Positions 24,346-32,061 of a stretch of 64,000 bases of DNA are shown in pieces. Source of the DNA: Saccharopolyspora_C sp040643635 (GTDB lineage: Bacteria > Actinomycetota > Actinomycetes > Mycobacteriales > Pseudonocardiaceae); contig NZ_JBEYUS010000002.1 of NCBI RefSeq assembly GCF_040643635.1, positions 1 to 64,000 of the forward strand, in the 5' to 3' direction. A program made the translations under genes and the position numbers. Under the pieces are notes generated by a model, which was given only the letters and a program-made list of their open reading frames with translations, made no database searches and was not told the DNA's origin. How positions within the stretch are numbered: the stretch's first letter is position 1; each line of letters starts with the position of its first letter.

Positions 24346-25626
24346 GTGGGGCAACAGGTCGCGGAGCAGCAGGCGGACGCCGGTGCTGGGGCCGCCGCGG
24401 ACGGACCTAGGCGAGCGATCGGTTCGGCGTTGCCGCTGGTGCTCGGCGGGATGCTCGGTGCCGGGCTGTTCGTCGGCATCGCCCCCGCCACCCTCGCCGC
24501 CGGACGGCTGCTGCCGCTGGCCGTGCCGCTGGTGCTGCTGGCGGTGGCGTGCTGCGCGCTGGCCTCCGCGCACCAGTCCGCCAGCTACCGCGGGCCCGGC
24601 GCCGGGTACGCGTGCATCCGGGCGCGGCTGGGCGTGCTGCCCGCCCGGTTCGGCGCGGCCACCGCGCTCGCCGGGCAGGTCGCGGCGCTGGCCGCCGTCG
24701 CCGAGGTGATCACCCAGCACGCCATGCCCGCCGCGCCGCCCGCCATCGCCGCCGCGATCGTGCTGTTCGTCGTGCTGGCCGCCACCGCGGGACTGCGCAT
24801 CCGCGGTGCCGCCGCGTGGGTGTGGGTTCTGCTCACGCTGGCCGTGGTCGGGCTGGTCGTCGCGGTGTGCTTCGCGATCGAACCGCCCGCGGGGCTGCCT
24901 GCCGGTGCGCCGCGCGGCGACGGGGCCATCGGCATCACCGGCGCGGCCGGGGTGCTGTTCTTCGGCTTCCTCGGCTTCGAACGGCTCACCGCCCCCGCGC
25001 AGGAACGGGACCGGTACCGCGGCAAGGTCGTGAAGTGGGGCGTGATCGTCGCGCTGGCGGTGACCGGCGCGGTGGTGCTGCTGCTGTCGGCGGCGCTGCT
25101 GCACCAGCTCGGCCCGGCCCGCCTCGCGCTGTCCGGGCAGCCGGTGCTCGACGCGATGGACGCGGCCGCGGGCGGCTCGCTGCGGCCGCTGGTCGGGACC
25201 GCGGTGGGCCTGGCGCTGTTCCCGGTGCTGCTGGGCATCCTCGAATCGCTGCGCTCCACCGCGCTCGCCGTGCAGCGCGACCAGGACCTGCCCGCCGCGC
25301 TCGGCCGGACGAGCCGCGCGGGCACCCCGTACCTGCTGGACCTGTGCGCGGGCGTCGCCGCCGCCGTGGTCGCGCTGCTGGTGCAGCCCGCCGCGGCGAT
25401 GGCCTTCGCTTCCTGCTGCCTGCTGGTGCACCACGCGCTGGCCAACGCCGCCGCGCGGGTGCTGCTCGCCGACGACCAGGTGTGGCGGATGCGGTCCGCG
25501 TGCCTGGGGATGGGATTGGCCGTGATCCTGGCCATGAGCATGCCCGTCCATGCGATGCTCGGAACGCTCGTGGTGGTCATCGCGGGCCCGCTGCTGGCGG
25601 GTCTGGTCTCTCGGCGCTGGAGTTGA
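24346..25626 (+). CDS. APC superfamily amino-acid/polyamine permease
   Basis: A 426-residue integral membrane protein with about twelve hydrophobic segments. The first membrane segment has the APC hallmark GGMLGAGLFVGIAPATLAAG, the unwound G-rich substrate region of the LeuT fold. Segment 3 contains GPGAGYACIRARLG, and segment 6 GAAGVLFFGFLGFERL, matching the family's FFaFxGfE pattern. This points to amino-acid or amine transport by proton symport or exchange; the substrate is not predictable. GTG 24346 is the best start in the frame, with a weak GGTGGG upstream. The DUF402 gene begins 7 bp after its stop, so the two are likely cotranscribed. Confidence 0.88.
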   Translation: MGQQVAEQQADAGAGAAADGPRRAIGSALPLVLGGMLGAGLFVGIAPATLAAGRLLPLAVPLVLLAVACCALASAHQSASYRGPGAGYACIRARLGVLPARFGAATALAGQVAALAAVAEVITQHAMPAAPPAIAAAIVLFVVLAATAGLRIRGAAAWVWVLLTLAVVGLVVAVCFAIEPPAGLPAGAPRGDGAIGITGAAGVLFFGFLGFERLTAPAQERDRYRGKVVKWGVIVALAVTGAVVLLLSAALLHQLGPARLALSGQPVLDAMDAAAGGSLRPLVGTAVGLALFPVLLGILESLRSTALAVQRDQDLPAALGRTSRAGTPYLLDLCAGVAAAVVALLVQPAAAMAFASCCLLVHHALANAAARVLLADDQVWRMRSACLGMGLAVILAMSMPVHAMLGTLVVVIAGPLLAGLVSRRWS

Positions 25627-25633
25627 GGTCGGC

Positions 25634-26302
25634 ATGCTCGAACGCGGTCCCGAACGTGGTGCTCGGCCGGACCCCGCCCCGCAGTGGTGGGAGCCCGGAT
25701 CGGACATCCTCTACCGCTTCTGGCGCCTCGACGGCTCGCTCGGCACCGTGCACCCGGCGCGAGTGGTCAGCGACGAACCGGACCGGCTGCTGTGCTGGGT
25801 GCTGCCGGGGACGCCGATCCGCATCACCACCTCGCCGGACGGCCGGAAACCGCGGGAACTGCCGATGCACGAGCGGTTCTCCGGAACCCGGGTGCCCGCG
25901 CTGTCGGTGTGGCACACCACGGCCACGCTGCGGCTGGTGTTCGCCGAGCACTGGTCCTCGGTGTGGTGGTTCTTCGAAGCCGACGGCAGCTTCCGCAACT
26001 GGTACGTGAACCTGGAGGTGCCGCTCGGGCGGGACGCCACCGGCGTCAACCGGGTGGACGGGGTGCTCGACCTGGAGGTGTTCCCCGGCGGGAAGTGGGC
26101 GTGGAAGGACGAGGACGAACTCGACTCCGCGCTGGCCGCCGGGCGCATCGACCAGCTGCGCCTGGACCGGCTGCGCGCGGAGGGGGAGCGGATGGCGGAC
26201 CTCGCCGAACGCGAGCGCTTCCCGTTCGACGGCAGCCACTGCGAGGCGCGGCCCGACCCGCGCTGGGCGCTGCCCGAGCTGCCCGCGGACCTGGTGCGCT
26301 GA
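25634..26302 (+). CDS. DUF402 family protein
   Basis: A 222-residue soluble protein of the DUF402/FomD-like family. It shows the family's W-F-x-NWYVNLE motif (VWWFFEADGSFRNWYVNLEVP), then a DVLDLEVFP-like acidic segment (DGVLDLEVFPGGKWAWKDEDEL), which in characterised relatives binds divalent metal and hydrolyses nucleotide phosphoanhydride or phosphonate esters. The native role is unknown. ATG 25634 has GAGG upstream and follows the permease stop by 7 bp. The downstream flank consists of short tandem repeats and then a convergent small membrane protein. Confidence 0.88.
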   Translation: MLERGPERGARPDPAPQWWEPGSDILYRFWRLDGSLGTVHPARVVSDEPDRLLCWVLPGTPIRITTSPDGRKPRELPMHERFSGTRVPALSVWHTTATLRLVFAEHWSSVWWFFEADGSFRNWYVNLEVPLGRDATGVNRVDGVLDLEVFPGGKWAWKDEDELDSALAAGRIDQLRLDRLRAEGERMADLAERERFPFDGSHCEARPDPRWALPELPADLVR

Positions 26303-26369
26303 ACCCGGTCGGAAGCAGCGCGCTTGCGGGCTCAGGCGCGTGCCGGAACCGGGATCAGGGGCGCACCGG

Positions 26370-26438
26370 GATTCAGCGCCGGGCCGGGGTTCAAGCGCCG
26401 GGCCGGGATTCAAGCGCCGGGCCGGGATTCAGCCCCGG
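26370..26438. repeat. Tandem repeat of an 18-19 bp unit
   Basis: About 3.7 copies of gattca(a)gcgccgggccgg at 26370-26387, 26388-26406, 26407-26425 and 26426-26438. Looser copies extend about 30 bp upstream. It fills the gap between two convergent genes. Confidence 0.8.
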
Positions 26439-26478
26439 AAGCGCTCCGGATCCGGGTCCGAACCGGGATCGAACCCGA

Positions 26479-26778
26479 TCAGGGCGCCAGCGCGAGGAAG
26501 AAGAACAGGCCGAACACGGCCGTGAGCACCGCCAGCCCGCCGACCTGCCCACCGCGCAGGTCCTTCGGGAACAGCGTCTTGTGCTTGCCGTACCACCAGA
26601 AACCCCACCAGGCCACGCCCGCGCCGCCGACGATCGCGCCGAACCACCCCAGCCAGGCGTAACCCCACAGCACGAGCAGCCCACCGCCCAGCGGCAGCAG
26701 CAGGCCGAGCGCGGCCGCGAGCGTGTCCTGCTGGACCGTCGTCGGTCCCGGCACCGGCAGGTTCTCCTGGTCACCCAT
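26479..26778 (-). CDS. Small two- or three-pass membrane protein
   Basis: A 99-residue protein with a polar N-terminus (MGDQENLPVPGPTTVQQDT), two close membrane segments (about residues 21-42 and 44-63, rich in Trp and Gly), a basic loop KHKTLFPKDLRGG and a final membrane segment ending FFFLALAP. I do not recognise a family name. The start ATG 26778 is decided by TATGAT (26790-26785) 6 nt upstream; an in-frame ATG at 26808 lies upstream of that element. It is divergent from ilvE and convergent with the DUF402 gene across tandem repeats. Confidence 0.8.
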   Translation of the reverse strand: MGDQENLPVPGPTTVQQDTLAAALGLLLPLGGGLLVLWGYAWLGWFGAIVGGAGVAWWGFWWYGKHKTLFPKDLRGGQVGGLAVLTAVFGLFFFLALAP

Positions 26779-26784
26779 GGCCTC

Positions 26785-26790
26785 ATCATA
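26785..26790 (-). promoter_or_regulatory. -10 element TATGAT of the small membrane protein (leaderless)
   Basis: On the minus strand TATGAT ends 6 nt before ATG 26778. Confidence 0.65.
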
Positions 26791-26911
26791 GAGGTCCGAA
26801 CGGATCACCGGTACGCCTCCGGGCAGACCGTCCGGAACGGGTTCGAGCAGCCTCCGACACTAGGAGGACCGACCGATGGCACACCGGTTTCCACTGTTCC
26901 GAGGCGCGCGA

Positions 26912-26917
26912 TACGGT
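26912..26917 (+). promoter_or_regulatory. -10 element TACGGT of ilvE (leaderless)
   Basis: TACGGT ends 6 nt before ATG 26924. It competes with an AGGAGG/ATG combination at 26862-26878 as the translation start. Confidence 0.5.
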
Positions 26918-26923
26918 ACGGGC

Positions 26924-28024
26924 ATGACAGAACTCTCGTTCTCCCGGATTCCCAGTTCGCATCCCGCCACCGAGGCGCAGCGCGCGGACGTATTGGCGAA
27001 TCCCGGGTTCGGGAAGTTCTTCACCGACCACATGGCGACGGTGCGGTACTCCACCGAACGCGGCTGGTACGACGCCAAGATCGAGGCCTACCACTCGCTG
27101 GAGCTCGACCCGGCGACGACGGTGCTGCACTACGCGCAGGCGATCTTCGAGGGCTTGAAGGCCTACCGGCAGCCCGACGGCGCGATCTCCGCGTTCCGCC
27201 CGGAGCAGAACGCCCGCCGGTTCCAGCGCTCGGCGCAGCGCATCGCGATGCCGGAGCTGCCGGAGCAGGTGTTCCTCGACTCGCTGCGGGAGCTCGTCGA
27301 CGTCGACCGGGCGTGGGTGCCGGAAGCGGGGGAGAGCTCGCTGTACCTGCGGCCGTTCATGATCTCCACCGAGGTCAGCCTCGGGGTGAACCGCCCGGCC
27401 AGCGAGTACCTGTACGCGGCGATCGCCTCGCCGGCCGGTTCGTACTTCGCGGGCGGCGTCAAGCCCGTCACGGTGTGGCTCGGCCACGAGTACGTGCGGG
27501 CCGCGCCCGGCGGCACCGGGGCGGCGAAGTTCGCGGGCAACTACGCGGCCTCCTTCGCCGCGCAGGCGCAGGCCGTGGAGAACGGCTGCGACCAGGTGGT
27601 GTGGCTGGACGCGGTGGAGCGGCGGGCGGTCGAGGAGATGGGCGGGATGAACCTGTTCTTCGTCTTCGGCACCGGCGCGGACGCCCGGCTGGTCACCCCG
27701 GAGCTGTCCGGCAGCCTGCTGCCCGGCGTCACCCGCTCCTCGGTGCTGGAGCTCGGCGCCGACCTGGGCATGGCGGTCGAGGAGCGGCGGATCACCACCG
27801 ACGAGTGGGAGAAGCGCGCCCGGTCCGGTGAGCTCACCGAGGTGTTCGCCTGCGGCACGGCCGCGGTGATCACCCCGGTCGGGCACGTGAAGCACCAAGA
27901 CGGCGAGTTCACCATCGCCGACGGCCAGGCCGGGACGGTGACGATGCAGCTGCGCGACCGGCTCACCGCCATCCAGCAGGGCACCGCCCCCGACCCGCAC
28001 GGCTGGATGGTCCCGCTCGCCTGA
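26924..28024 (+). CDS. ilvE: Branched-chain amino-acid aminotransferase
   Basis: IlvE is a PLP enzyme catalysing the last step of Leu, Ile and Val synthesis and the first step of their breakdown. The 366-residue protein shows the fold-type IV features: HYAQAIFEGLKAYR near the N-terminus, the PLP lysine in GAAKFAGNYAAS, EEMGGMNLFFVF, and the phosphate-binding ACGTAAVITPVG. Two starts are possible. ATG 26924 follows TACGGT at 6 nt (leaderless) and gives the usual N-terminus MTELSFSRIPSSHP. ATG 26876 has an excellent AGGAGG 8 nt upstream and adds 16 residues. I favour 26924 because this -10-to-start arrangement recurs in the window. A strong terminator follows. Confidence 0.96.
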   Translation: MTELSFSRIPSSHPATEAQRADVLANPGFGKFFTDHMATVRYSTERGWYDAKIEAYHSLELDPATTVLHYAQAIFEGLKAYRQPDGAISAFRPEQNARRFQRSAQRIAMPELPEQVFLDSLRELVDVDRAWVPEAGESSLYLRPFMISTEVSLGVNRPASEYLYAAIASPAGSYFAGGVKPVTVWLGHEYVRAAPGGTGAAKFAGNYAASFAAQAQAVENGCDQVVWLDAVERRAVEEMGGMNLFFVFGTGADARLVTPELSGSLLPGVTRSSVLELGADLGMAVEERRITTDEWEKRARSGELTEVFACGTAAVITPVGHVKHQDGEFTIADGQAGTVTMQLRDRLTAIQQGTAPDPHGWMVPLA

Positions 28025-28036
28025 GCCCCGTCCACC

Positions 28037-28069
28037 CGGCGCCCTCCTCGTTCCGCGAGGAGGGCGCCG
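28037..28069 (+). terminator. ilvE terminator
   Basis: A perfect 14-bp inverted repeat (28037-28050 with 28056-28069), 5-nt loop, followed by ttgctttc. It lies 13 bp past the ilvE stop. Confidence 0.88.
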
Positions 28070-28106
28070 TTGCTTTCGGCCCGGGCGGGATGTCGGTGCC
28101 CCGGCG

Positions 28107-28112
28107 TAGCTT
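28107..28112 (+). promoter_or_regulatory. -10 element TAGCTT for the BNR/MoaD pair
   Basis: TAGCTT lies about 33 nt before ATG 28146 and would give a short leader containing the AGGGGGCGG ribosome-binding site. Confidence 0.45.
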
Positions 28113-28145
28113 CCGAGTGACCTGGAACACGCACAGGGGGCGGTC

Positions 28146-29225
28146 ATGTCGGATCGAGTACTGCTGCTGATCGGCACGCGCAAGGGCCTCTGGCTGGCGC
28201 GCCGCGAACGCGGGGCCTGGGAGGTGACCGGGCCGCACCTGCCGATGGCGGAGATCTACGCCGTGGCCGCCGACACCCGGGGCGCGCCGCGGCTGCTCGT
28301 CGGCGCCTCCAGCACGCACTTCGGCCCCAGCGTCGTCACCAGCGACGACCTCGGCGCCACCTGGCAGGAACCGGACGCGGCACCGATCGCGTTCCCCGCG
28401 GACACCGGGGCGGCCCTGGAACGGGTGTGGCAGCTCGCGCCGGGGCCCGCCGACCACCCGGAGGTCGTCCACGCCGGGGCCGAACCGTCCGCGCTGTTCC
28501 GCTCCGAGGACCGCGGGCGGACGTTCCAGCTGGTCCGCGGGTTGTGGGACCACCCGCACCGGGAGCGCTGGGAACCCGGGTTCGGCGGGCAGGCGGTGCA
28601 CACCGTGCTCGCGCACCCGCACGACCCGTCCCGCGTGGTCGTGGCGATGTCGGCGGGCGGCGTCTACCGCACCGAGGACGGCGGGACGAGCTGGCAGGCG
28701 AGCAACCGGGGCATCAAGGCCTACTTCCTGCCGGACGAGTACCCGGAGTTCGGCCAGTGCGTGCACAAGATCGCCCAGCACCCGGCGAAGCCGGAGCGGT
28801 TCTTCCTGCAGAACCACCACGGCGTGTACCGCAGCGACGACGGGGCGGCGAGCTGGCGCTCCATCGCCGACGGCCTGCCCAGCGACTTCGGCTTCCCGAT
28901 CGTGACCCACCCGCACCGGCCGGACGTGGTGTTCGGGTTCCCGCTGACCGCGGACGCGACGCGCTACCCGCCGGACGGGCGCTGCCGGGTGTACCGCAGC
29001 GAGGACGCGGGCGAGACGTGGACCGGGCTGTCCGAGGGGTTGCCCGAGCGGTTCTGGTCGGCGGTGATGCGCGACGCGCTGTGCACCGACGACGCCGACC
29101 CGGCCGGGGTGTACTTCGGCTCCCGCAGCGGCGAGGTGTACGCGGGCAGCGGGGACGGGGAGCGCTGGGAACGGGTGGCCGAGCACCTGCCCGACGTGCT
29201 GTCGCTGCGCGCGATGAGCTGGTGA
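28146..29225 (+). CDS. BNR/Asp-box beta-propeller protein
   Basis: A 359-residue protein built of repeated Asp-box (BNR) units: TSDDLGATW, RSEDRGRTF, RTEDGGTSW, RSDDGAASW, RSEDAGETW and a last degenerate SGDGERW, spaced along the chain as in six-bladed propellers of the sialidase/sortilin superfamily. It has no signal peptide and lacks an obvious sialidase arginine triad or FRIP motif. It should therefore not be called a sialidase. Start ATG 28146 has AGGGGGCGG upstream. The stop is one base before the GTG of a MoaD/ThiS-like gene, a tight pair that suggests joint function, perhaps as scaffold and sulfur-carrier-like tag. Confidence 0.88.
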   Translation: MSDRVLLLIGTRKGLWLARRERGAWEVTGPHLPMAEIYAVAADTRGAPRLLVGASSTHFGPSVVTSDDLGATWQEPDAAPIAFPADTGAALERVWQLAPGPADHPEVVHAGAEPSALFRSEDRGRTFQLVRGLWDHPHRERWEPGFGGQAVHTVLAHPHDPSRVVVAMSAGGVYRTEDGGTSWQASNRGIKAYFLPDEYPEFGQCVHKIAQHPAKPERFFLQNHHGVYRSDDGAASWRSIADGLPSDFGFPIVTHPHRPDVVFGFPLTADATRYPPDGRCRVYRSEDAGETWTGLSEGLPERFWSAVMRDALCTDDADPAGVYFGSRSGEVYAGSGDGERWERVAEHLPDVLSLRAMSW

Positions 29226-29226
29226 G

Positions 29227-29517
29227 GTGGTGGCGGTGCGGGTGACGGTGGTGCTGCCGCGGCTGCTGCGCGAACACGCCGGTGGGCGGCAGCGGCTGGA
29301 GGTCGAGCCGGCGGAGGCCACGCTGGCGGGCGTGCTGGACGTGCTCGGCGCCCGGCACCCGGCGGTCGAACGCCGGTTGCGGGACGAGGCCGGTGGCCTG
29401 CGTCGGCACGTCAACTTCTACCTGGACGGGGAGGAGTGCCGGTGGCTGGACGGCGCCGGTTCGGCGGTCCGCGACGGCACCGAGATCCGCGTCATCCCGT
29501 CGGTCGCCGGGGGCTGA
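29227..29517 (+). CDS. MoaD/ThiS-like ubiquitin-fold protein
   Basis: A 96-residue beta-grasp protein: a leading beta-hairpin VRVTVVLPRLLREHAGG, the helix ATLAGVLDVLGARHPAV, then HVNFYLDGEECRWLDG, and a C-terminal diglycine in VIPSVAGG. The terminal GG is the site that sulfur carriers use for adenylylation and thiocarboxylation, so the protein is probably functional as a carrier or modifier. No E1-like (MoeB/ThiF) or MoaE partner lies in this window. GTG 29227 follows the propeller gene by one base, so translation is probably coupled. It is convergent with cobS, 7 bp apart. Confidence 0.88.
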   Translation: MVAVRVTVVLPRLLREHAGGRQRLEVEPAEATLAGVLDVLGARHPAVERRLRDEAGGLRRHVNFYLDGEECRWLDGAGSAVRDGTEIRVIPSVAGG

Positions 29518-29524
29518 CGGGTGC

Positions 29525-30259
29525 TCAGCCGAGCACGGAGACCGCCAGGACCAGCGTGGTGGTGAGTTCGGCGGCGGCGCCGAGCACGTCCCCGGTGATG
29601 CCGCCGAAGCGGCGCCGCACGTGCGCGGTGAACCCGAGCAGCACCGCGCCCGCCAGCAGCACGGCGACCGCGCCCGACCAGGGAGCCGCGAGCGCGCCCC
29701 CGGCCGCCAGCACCAGCCACCAGCAGGCCACCAGCCACCACGGCTGGGTGCCCGCGACCAGCGAACCCATGCCCTCCGGACGTGCGGCGGGCAGCCCGCG
29801 GCGGCAGCAGAGCACGAACGCGCCCCGGCCCGCCGCGCACGCCAGCACCACCACCGCCCAGCGCCCGCCAGCGGCGAGGTCGGCGAGCGCCACCGCCTGC
29901 ACGCCGACCGCGACGATCAGCGCGACCACCGCGAACGGGCCGGCACCGCCGTCGCGCATCACCGCCAGCGCCCGCTCCGGCGGGCCGTAGCAGCCGAGGC
30001 CGTCGACCGTGTCGGCCAGCCCGTCCACGTGCATGCCGCGGGTGACCAGCACCAGCGCCGCCACGGTGAGCAGCCCGGCCAGCAGGGCGGGCGCGCCGAG
30101 CGCGGTCAGCGCCCACAGCAGCACCGCGCCGAACCCGCCGACCAGCGCGCCCACCAGCGGGGCGAGCGCGATGGCCTGGCGGCAGGCGCGGTCGTCGACC
30201 TCGCGGGCCGGCAACGGCAGCACCGTCAGCCAGGACACCGCCAGCAGCAGCCCGTTCAC
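29525..30259 (-). CDS. cobS: Adenosylcobinamide-GDP ribazoletransferase (cobalamin synthase)
   Basis: CobS joins adenosylcobinamide-GDP to alpha-ribazole, the last step in building the B12 nucleotide loop. The 244-residue membrane protein has about six hydrophobic segments and the family's acidic motif MHVDGLADTVDGLGCYG, plus RDGGAGPFAVVALI and RRRFGGITGDVLGA, which carries the second conserved acidic loop. The GTG start at 30259 lies 25 bp after the cobT stop, on the same strand. With cobT and cobU it forms a compact cobU-cobT-cobS lower-ligand module. No earlier corrin-ring genes are present, so the cell may also use salvage. Confidence 0.96.
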   Translation of the reverse strand: MNGLLLAVSWLTVLPLPAREVDDRACRQAIALAPLVGALVGGFGAVLLWALTALGAPALLAGLLTVAALVLVTRGMHVDGLADTVDGLGCYGPPERALAVMRDGGAGPFAVVALIVAVGVQAVALADLAAGGRWAVVVLACAAGRGAFVLCCRRGLPAARPEGMGSLVAGTQPWWLVACWWLVLAAGGALAAPWSGAVAVLLAGAVLLGFTAHVRRRFGGITGDVLGAAAELTTTLVLAVSVLG

Positions 30260-30284
30260 CGGGCCGCGGCCTCTCCGGAGCAGG

Positions 30285-31391
30285 TCACAGCTCCTGGTCC
30301 TCCGGGTCGGGTCCGATGGCCTCCGCGGGGGTGGGGCCGCCGACGCCCGCCTCTCCGAAGGTCGCCATCTCCGCCAGCACCCGCACCGCGGCGGACAGCA
30401 CCGGGAGCGCGGTGACGGCCCCGGACCCTTCGCCGAGGCGCATCTCCAGGTCGAGGATCGGGCTCAGGTCGAGGTGTTCGAGCACCAGCGTCCCGCCCGG
30501 TTCGGCGGTGCGGTGCCCGGCCAGCCACCACTGGCGGGCACCGGGCGTGAGCTCCTCGGCGACCATCGCGGCCGCGCCGACCACGACACCGTCCAGCAGC
30601 ACCGGCGTCCGGCGCACCGCGGCCTGCGCGAGGAACCCGGCGAGCGCGGCGATGTCCGCGCCGCCGCTGGTGCGCAGCAGCGCCACCGGGTCGTCCAGCA
30701 CCGGCCGGGCGCGGCGCAGCGCGTCGCGGATCGCGGCGGTCTTGCGCATCCACGCGTTGTCGTCGATGCCGGTGCCGCGCCCGACCACCGCGACCGGTTC
30801 GATGCCGGTGAGCGCGGAAATGAGCACCGCCGCCGGGGTGGTGTTGCCGATGCCCATGTCACCCGCGATGAGCAGGTCCGCGCCGGAGTCGATCTCCTCG
30901 TCGGCGACGGCCTTGCCGAGTTCGACCGCGGCCCGCGCCTCGTCGTCGGTGAGCGCGTCCTCCCGGTCGATGGCGCCGGAGCCGCGGCGGATCTTGCGCC
31001 CGGACACCGCGGGCGGCGTGTCGGCGTTCACCGCCACGTCGAGCACCCGCACGGTGGCGCCGTTCGCCCTGGCCAGCGCGTTCACCGCGGCGCCGCCGTC
31101 GAGGAAGTTGCGCACCATCTGGCCGGTGACCTCGGCGGGGTAGGCGGACACGCCGTGCTCGGCGACGCCGTGGTCCCCGGCGAAGATCACCACCCGGGCG
31201 CGTTCGAACGGGCGCGGCGGGCAGCTGGCCTGGCGGCCCGCGACCCACACCCCGAGCTCCTCCAGCCTGCCGAGCGAACCGGCCGGTTTGGTCAGCTGCT
31301 CCTGCCGGGCCACCGCCTGCCGCCGCGCCTGCTCGTCCGGCGGCGGCACGGCGCCGAACCGGACCGGGGTGTTCTCGGGTGCGGTGGACAA
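30285..31391 (-). CDS. cobT: Nicotinate-nucleotide--dimethylbenzimidazole phosphoribosyltransferase
   Basis: CobT makes alpha-ribazole phosphate from a lower-ligand base and nicotinate mononucleotide. The 368-residue protein shows the family motifs KPAGSLGRLEELGVWVAG, IFAGDHGVAEHGVSAYP, LLIAGDMGIGNTTPAAVL and the C-terminal EMRLGEGSGA containing the catalytic-base glutamate. The start is TTG 31391, with GGAGG 7 nt upstream on the minus strand. It lies 33 bp after cobU and 25 bp before cobS. The last 20 residues are acidic. A base other than dimethylbenzimidazole cannot be excluded. Confidence 0.96.
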   Translation of the reverse strand: MSTAPENTPVRFGAVPPPDEQARRQAVARQEQLTKPAGSLGRLEELGVWVAGRQASCPPRPFERARVVIFAGDHGVAEHGVSAYPAEVTGQMVRNFLDGGAAVNALARANGATVRVLDVAVNADTPPAVSGRKIRRGSGAIDREDALTDDEARAAVELGKAVADEEIDSGADLLIAGDMGIGNTTPAAVLISALTGIEPVAVVGRGTGIDDNAWMRKTAAIRDALRRARPVLDDPVALLRTSGGADIAALAGFLAQAAVRRTPVLLDGVVVGAAAMVAEELTPGARQWWLAGHRTAEPGGTLVLEHLDLSPILDLEMRLGEGSGAVTALPVLSAAVRVLAEMATFGEAGVGGPTPAEAIGPDPEDQEL

Positions 31392-31424
31392 GGGGTTACC
31401 TCCGGGGTCGGTGCGGGCGGGTGG

Positions 31425-31979
31425 TCAGCGCAACCGGAGCGGGACACCCGCGACGAGCAGCAGCACGGCGTCGCAGCGTTCGGCGAGCCGCGCGTTGAGC
31501 TCGCCGAGCCGGTCGCGGAAAAGTCTTCCAGAACTCGTGGCGGGCACGATGCCGAGCCCGACCTCGGCCGAGACCAGCACCAGCCGGGACGCGCAGCCCG
31601 CGACGGCCTCGGCGAGCGCGGTGCAGTGCGCCGCGACGGCGTCGAGCGCGGCCGGATCCCGGTCCCAGGCGCCCGCGTCGTCGAGGACCCCGGTCAGCCA
31701 GGTCGCGAGATCGTCCACCAGCAGCGCGGGCCCATCCGCGGGAGCGGTGCGCAGCAGTTCCAGCAGCACCGCGGGATCGCCCGCTTCGGCGGTCGTCCAG
31801 GTCGCGGGCCTGCGGGCGACGTGCGCGGCGATCCGCTCGGTCCACTCGGCGTCGTCCGGGTCGTGCCGGGAGGTCGCCACGTAGCGGACGGGCTCGTCGG
31901 CGCCGAGCAGGCCTTCCGCGTGCGCGGACTTCCCGGAGCGGGCCCCGCCGAGCACCAGGGTGCGTGCGGACGCGGCCAC
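31425..31979 (-). CDS. cobU: Adenosylcobinamide kinase/guanylyltransferase
   Basis: CobU phosphorylates adenosylcobinamide and transfers GMP onto it. The 184-residue protein begins with the P-loop LVLGGARSGKSAHAEG. It continues with RYVATSRHDPDDAEWTERIAAHVARRP, whose second histidine region carries the GMP in the family, and has LLVDDLATWLTG and VSAEVGLGIVPATSSGRLFRDRLGELN, the typical VsnEvGxGivP block. The start GTG 31979 follows AGGAGG at 7 nt on the minus strand. It is the first gene of the cobU-cobT-cobS cluster. The 82 bp upstream show no cobalamin riboswitch. Confidence 0.95.
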   Translation of the reverse strand: MAASARTLVLGGARSGKSAHAEGLLGADEPVRYVATSRHDPDDAEWTERIAAHVARRPATWTTAEAGDPAVLLELLRTAPADGPALLVDDLATWLTGVLDDAGAWDRDPAALDAVAAHCTALAEAVAGCASRLVLVSAEVGLGIVPATSSGRLFRDRLGELNARLAERCDAVLLLVAGVPLRLR

Positions 31980-32061
31980 CGGTGAACCTCCTGCGATCGG
32001 GTGAACGACTGCGGGAACCGTACCCGGCCGGGCGGTGCGCCGGACCGGGCACGGGGGACCG

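Noticed and set aside
28146..29225. Annotation of the Asp-box protein as a sialidase
   Set aside because: Asp boxes show only the propeller fold. The arginine triad and FRIP motif of sialidases were not seen, and there is no export signal.
31980..32061. Cobalamin riboswitch upstream of cobU
   Set aside because: The 82-bp gap is too short and lacks the B12-box sequence.
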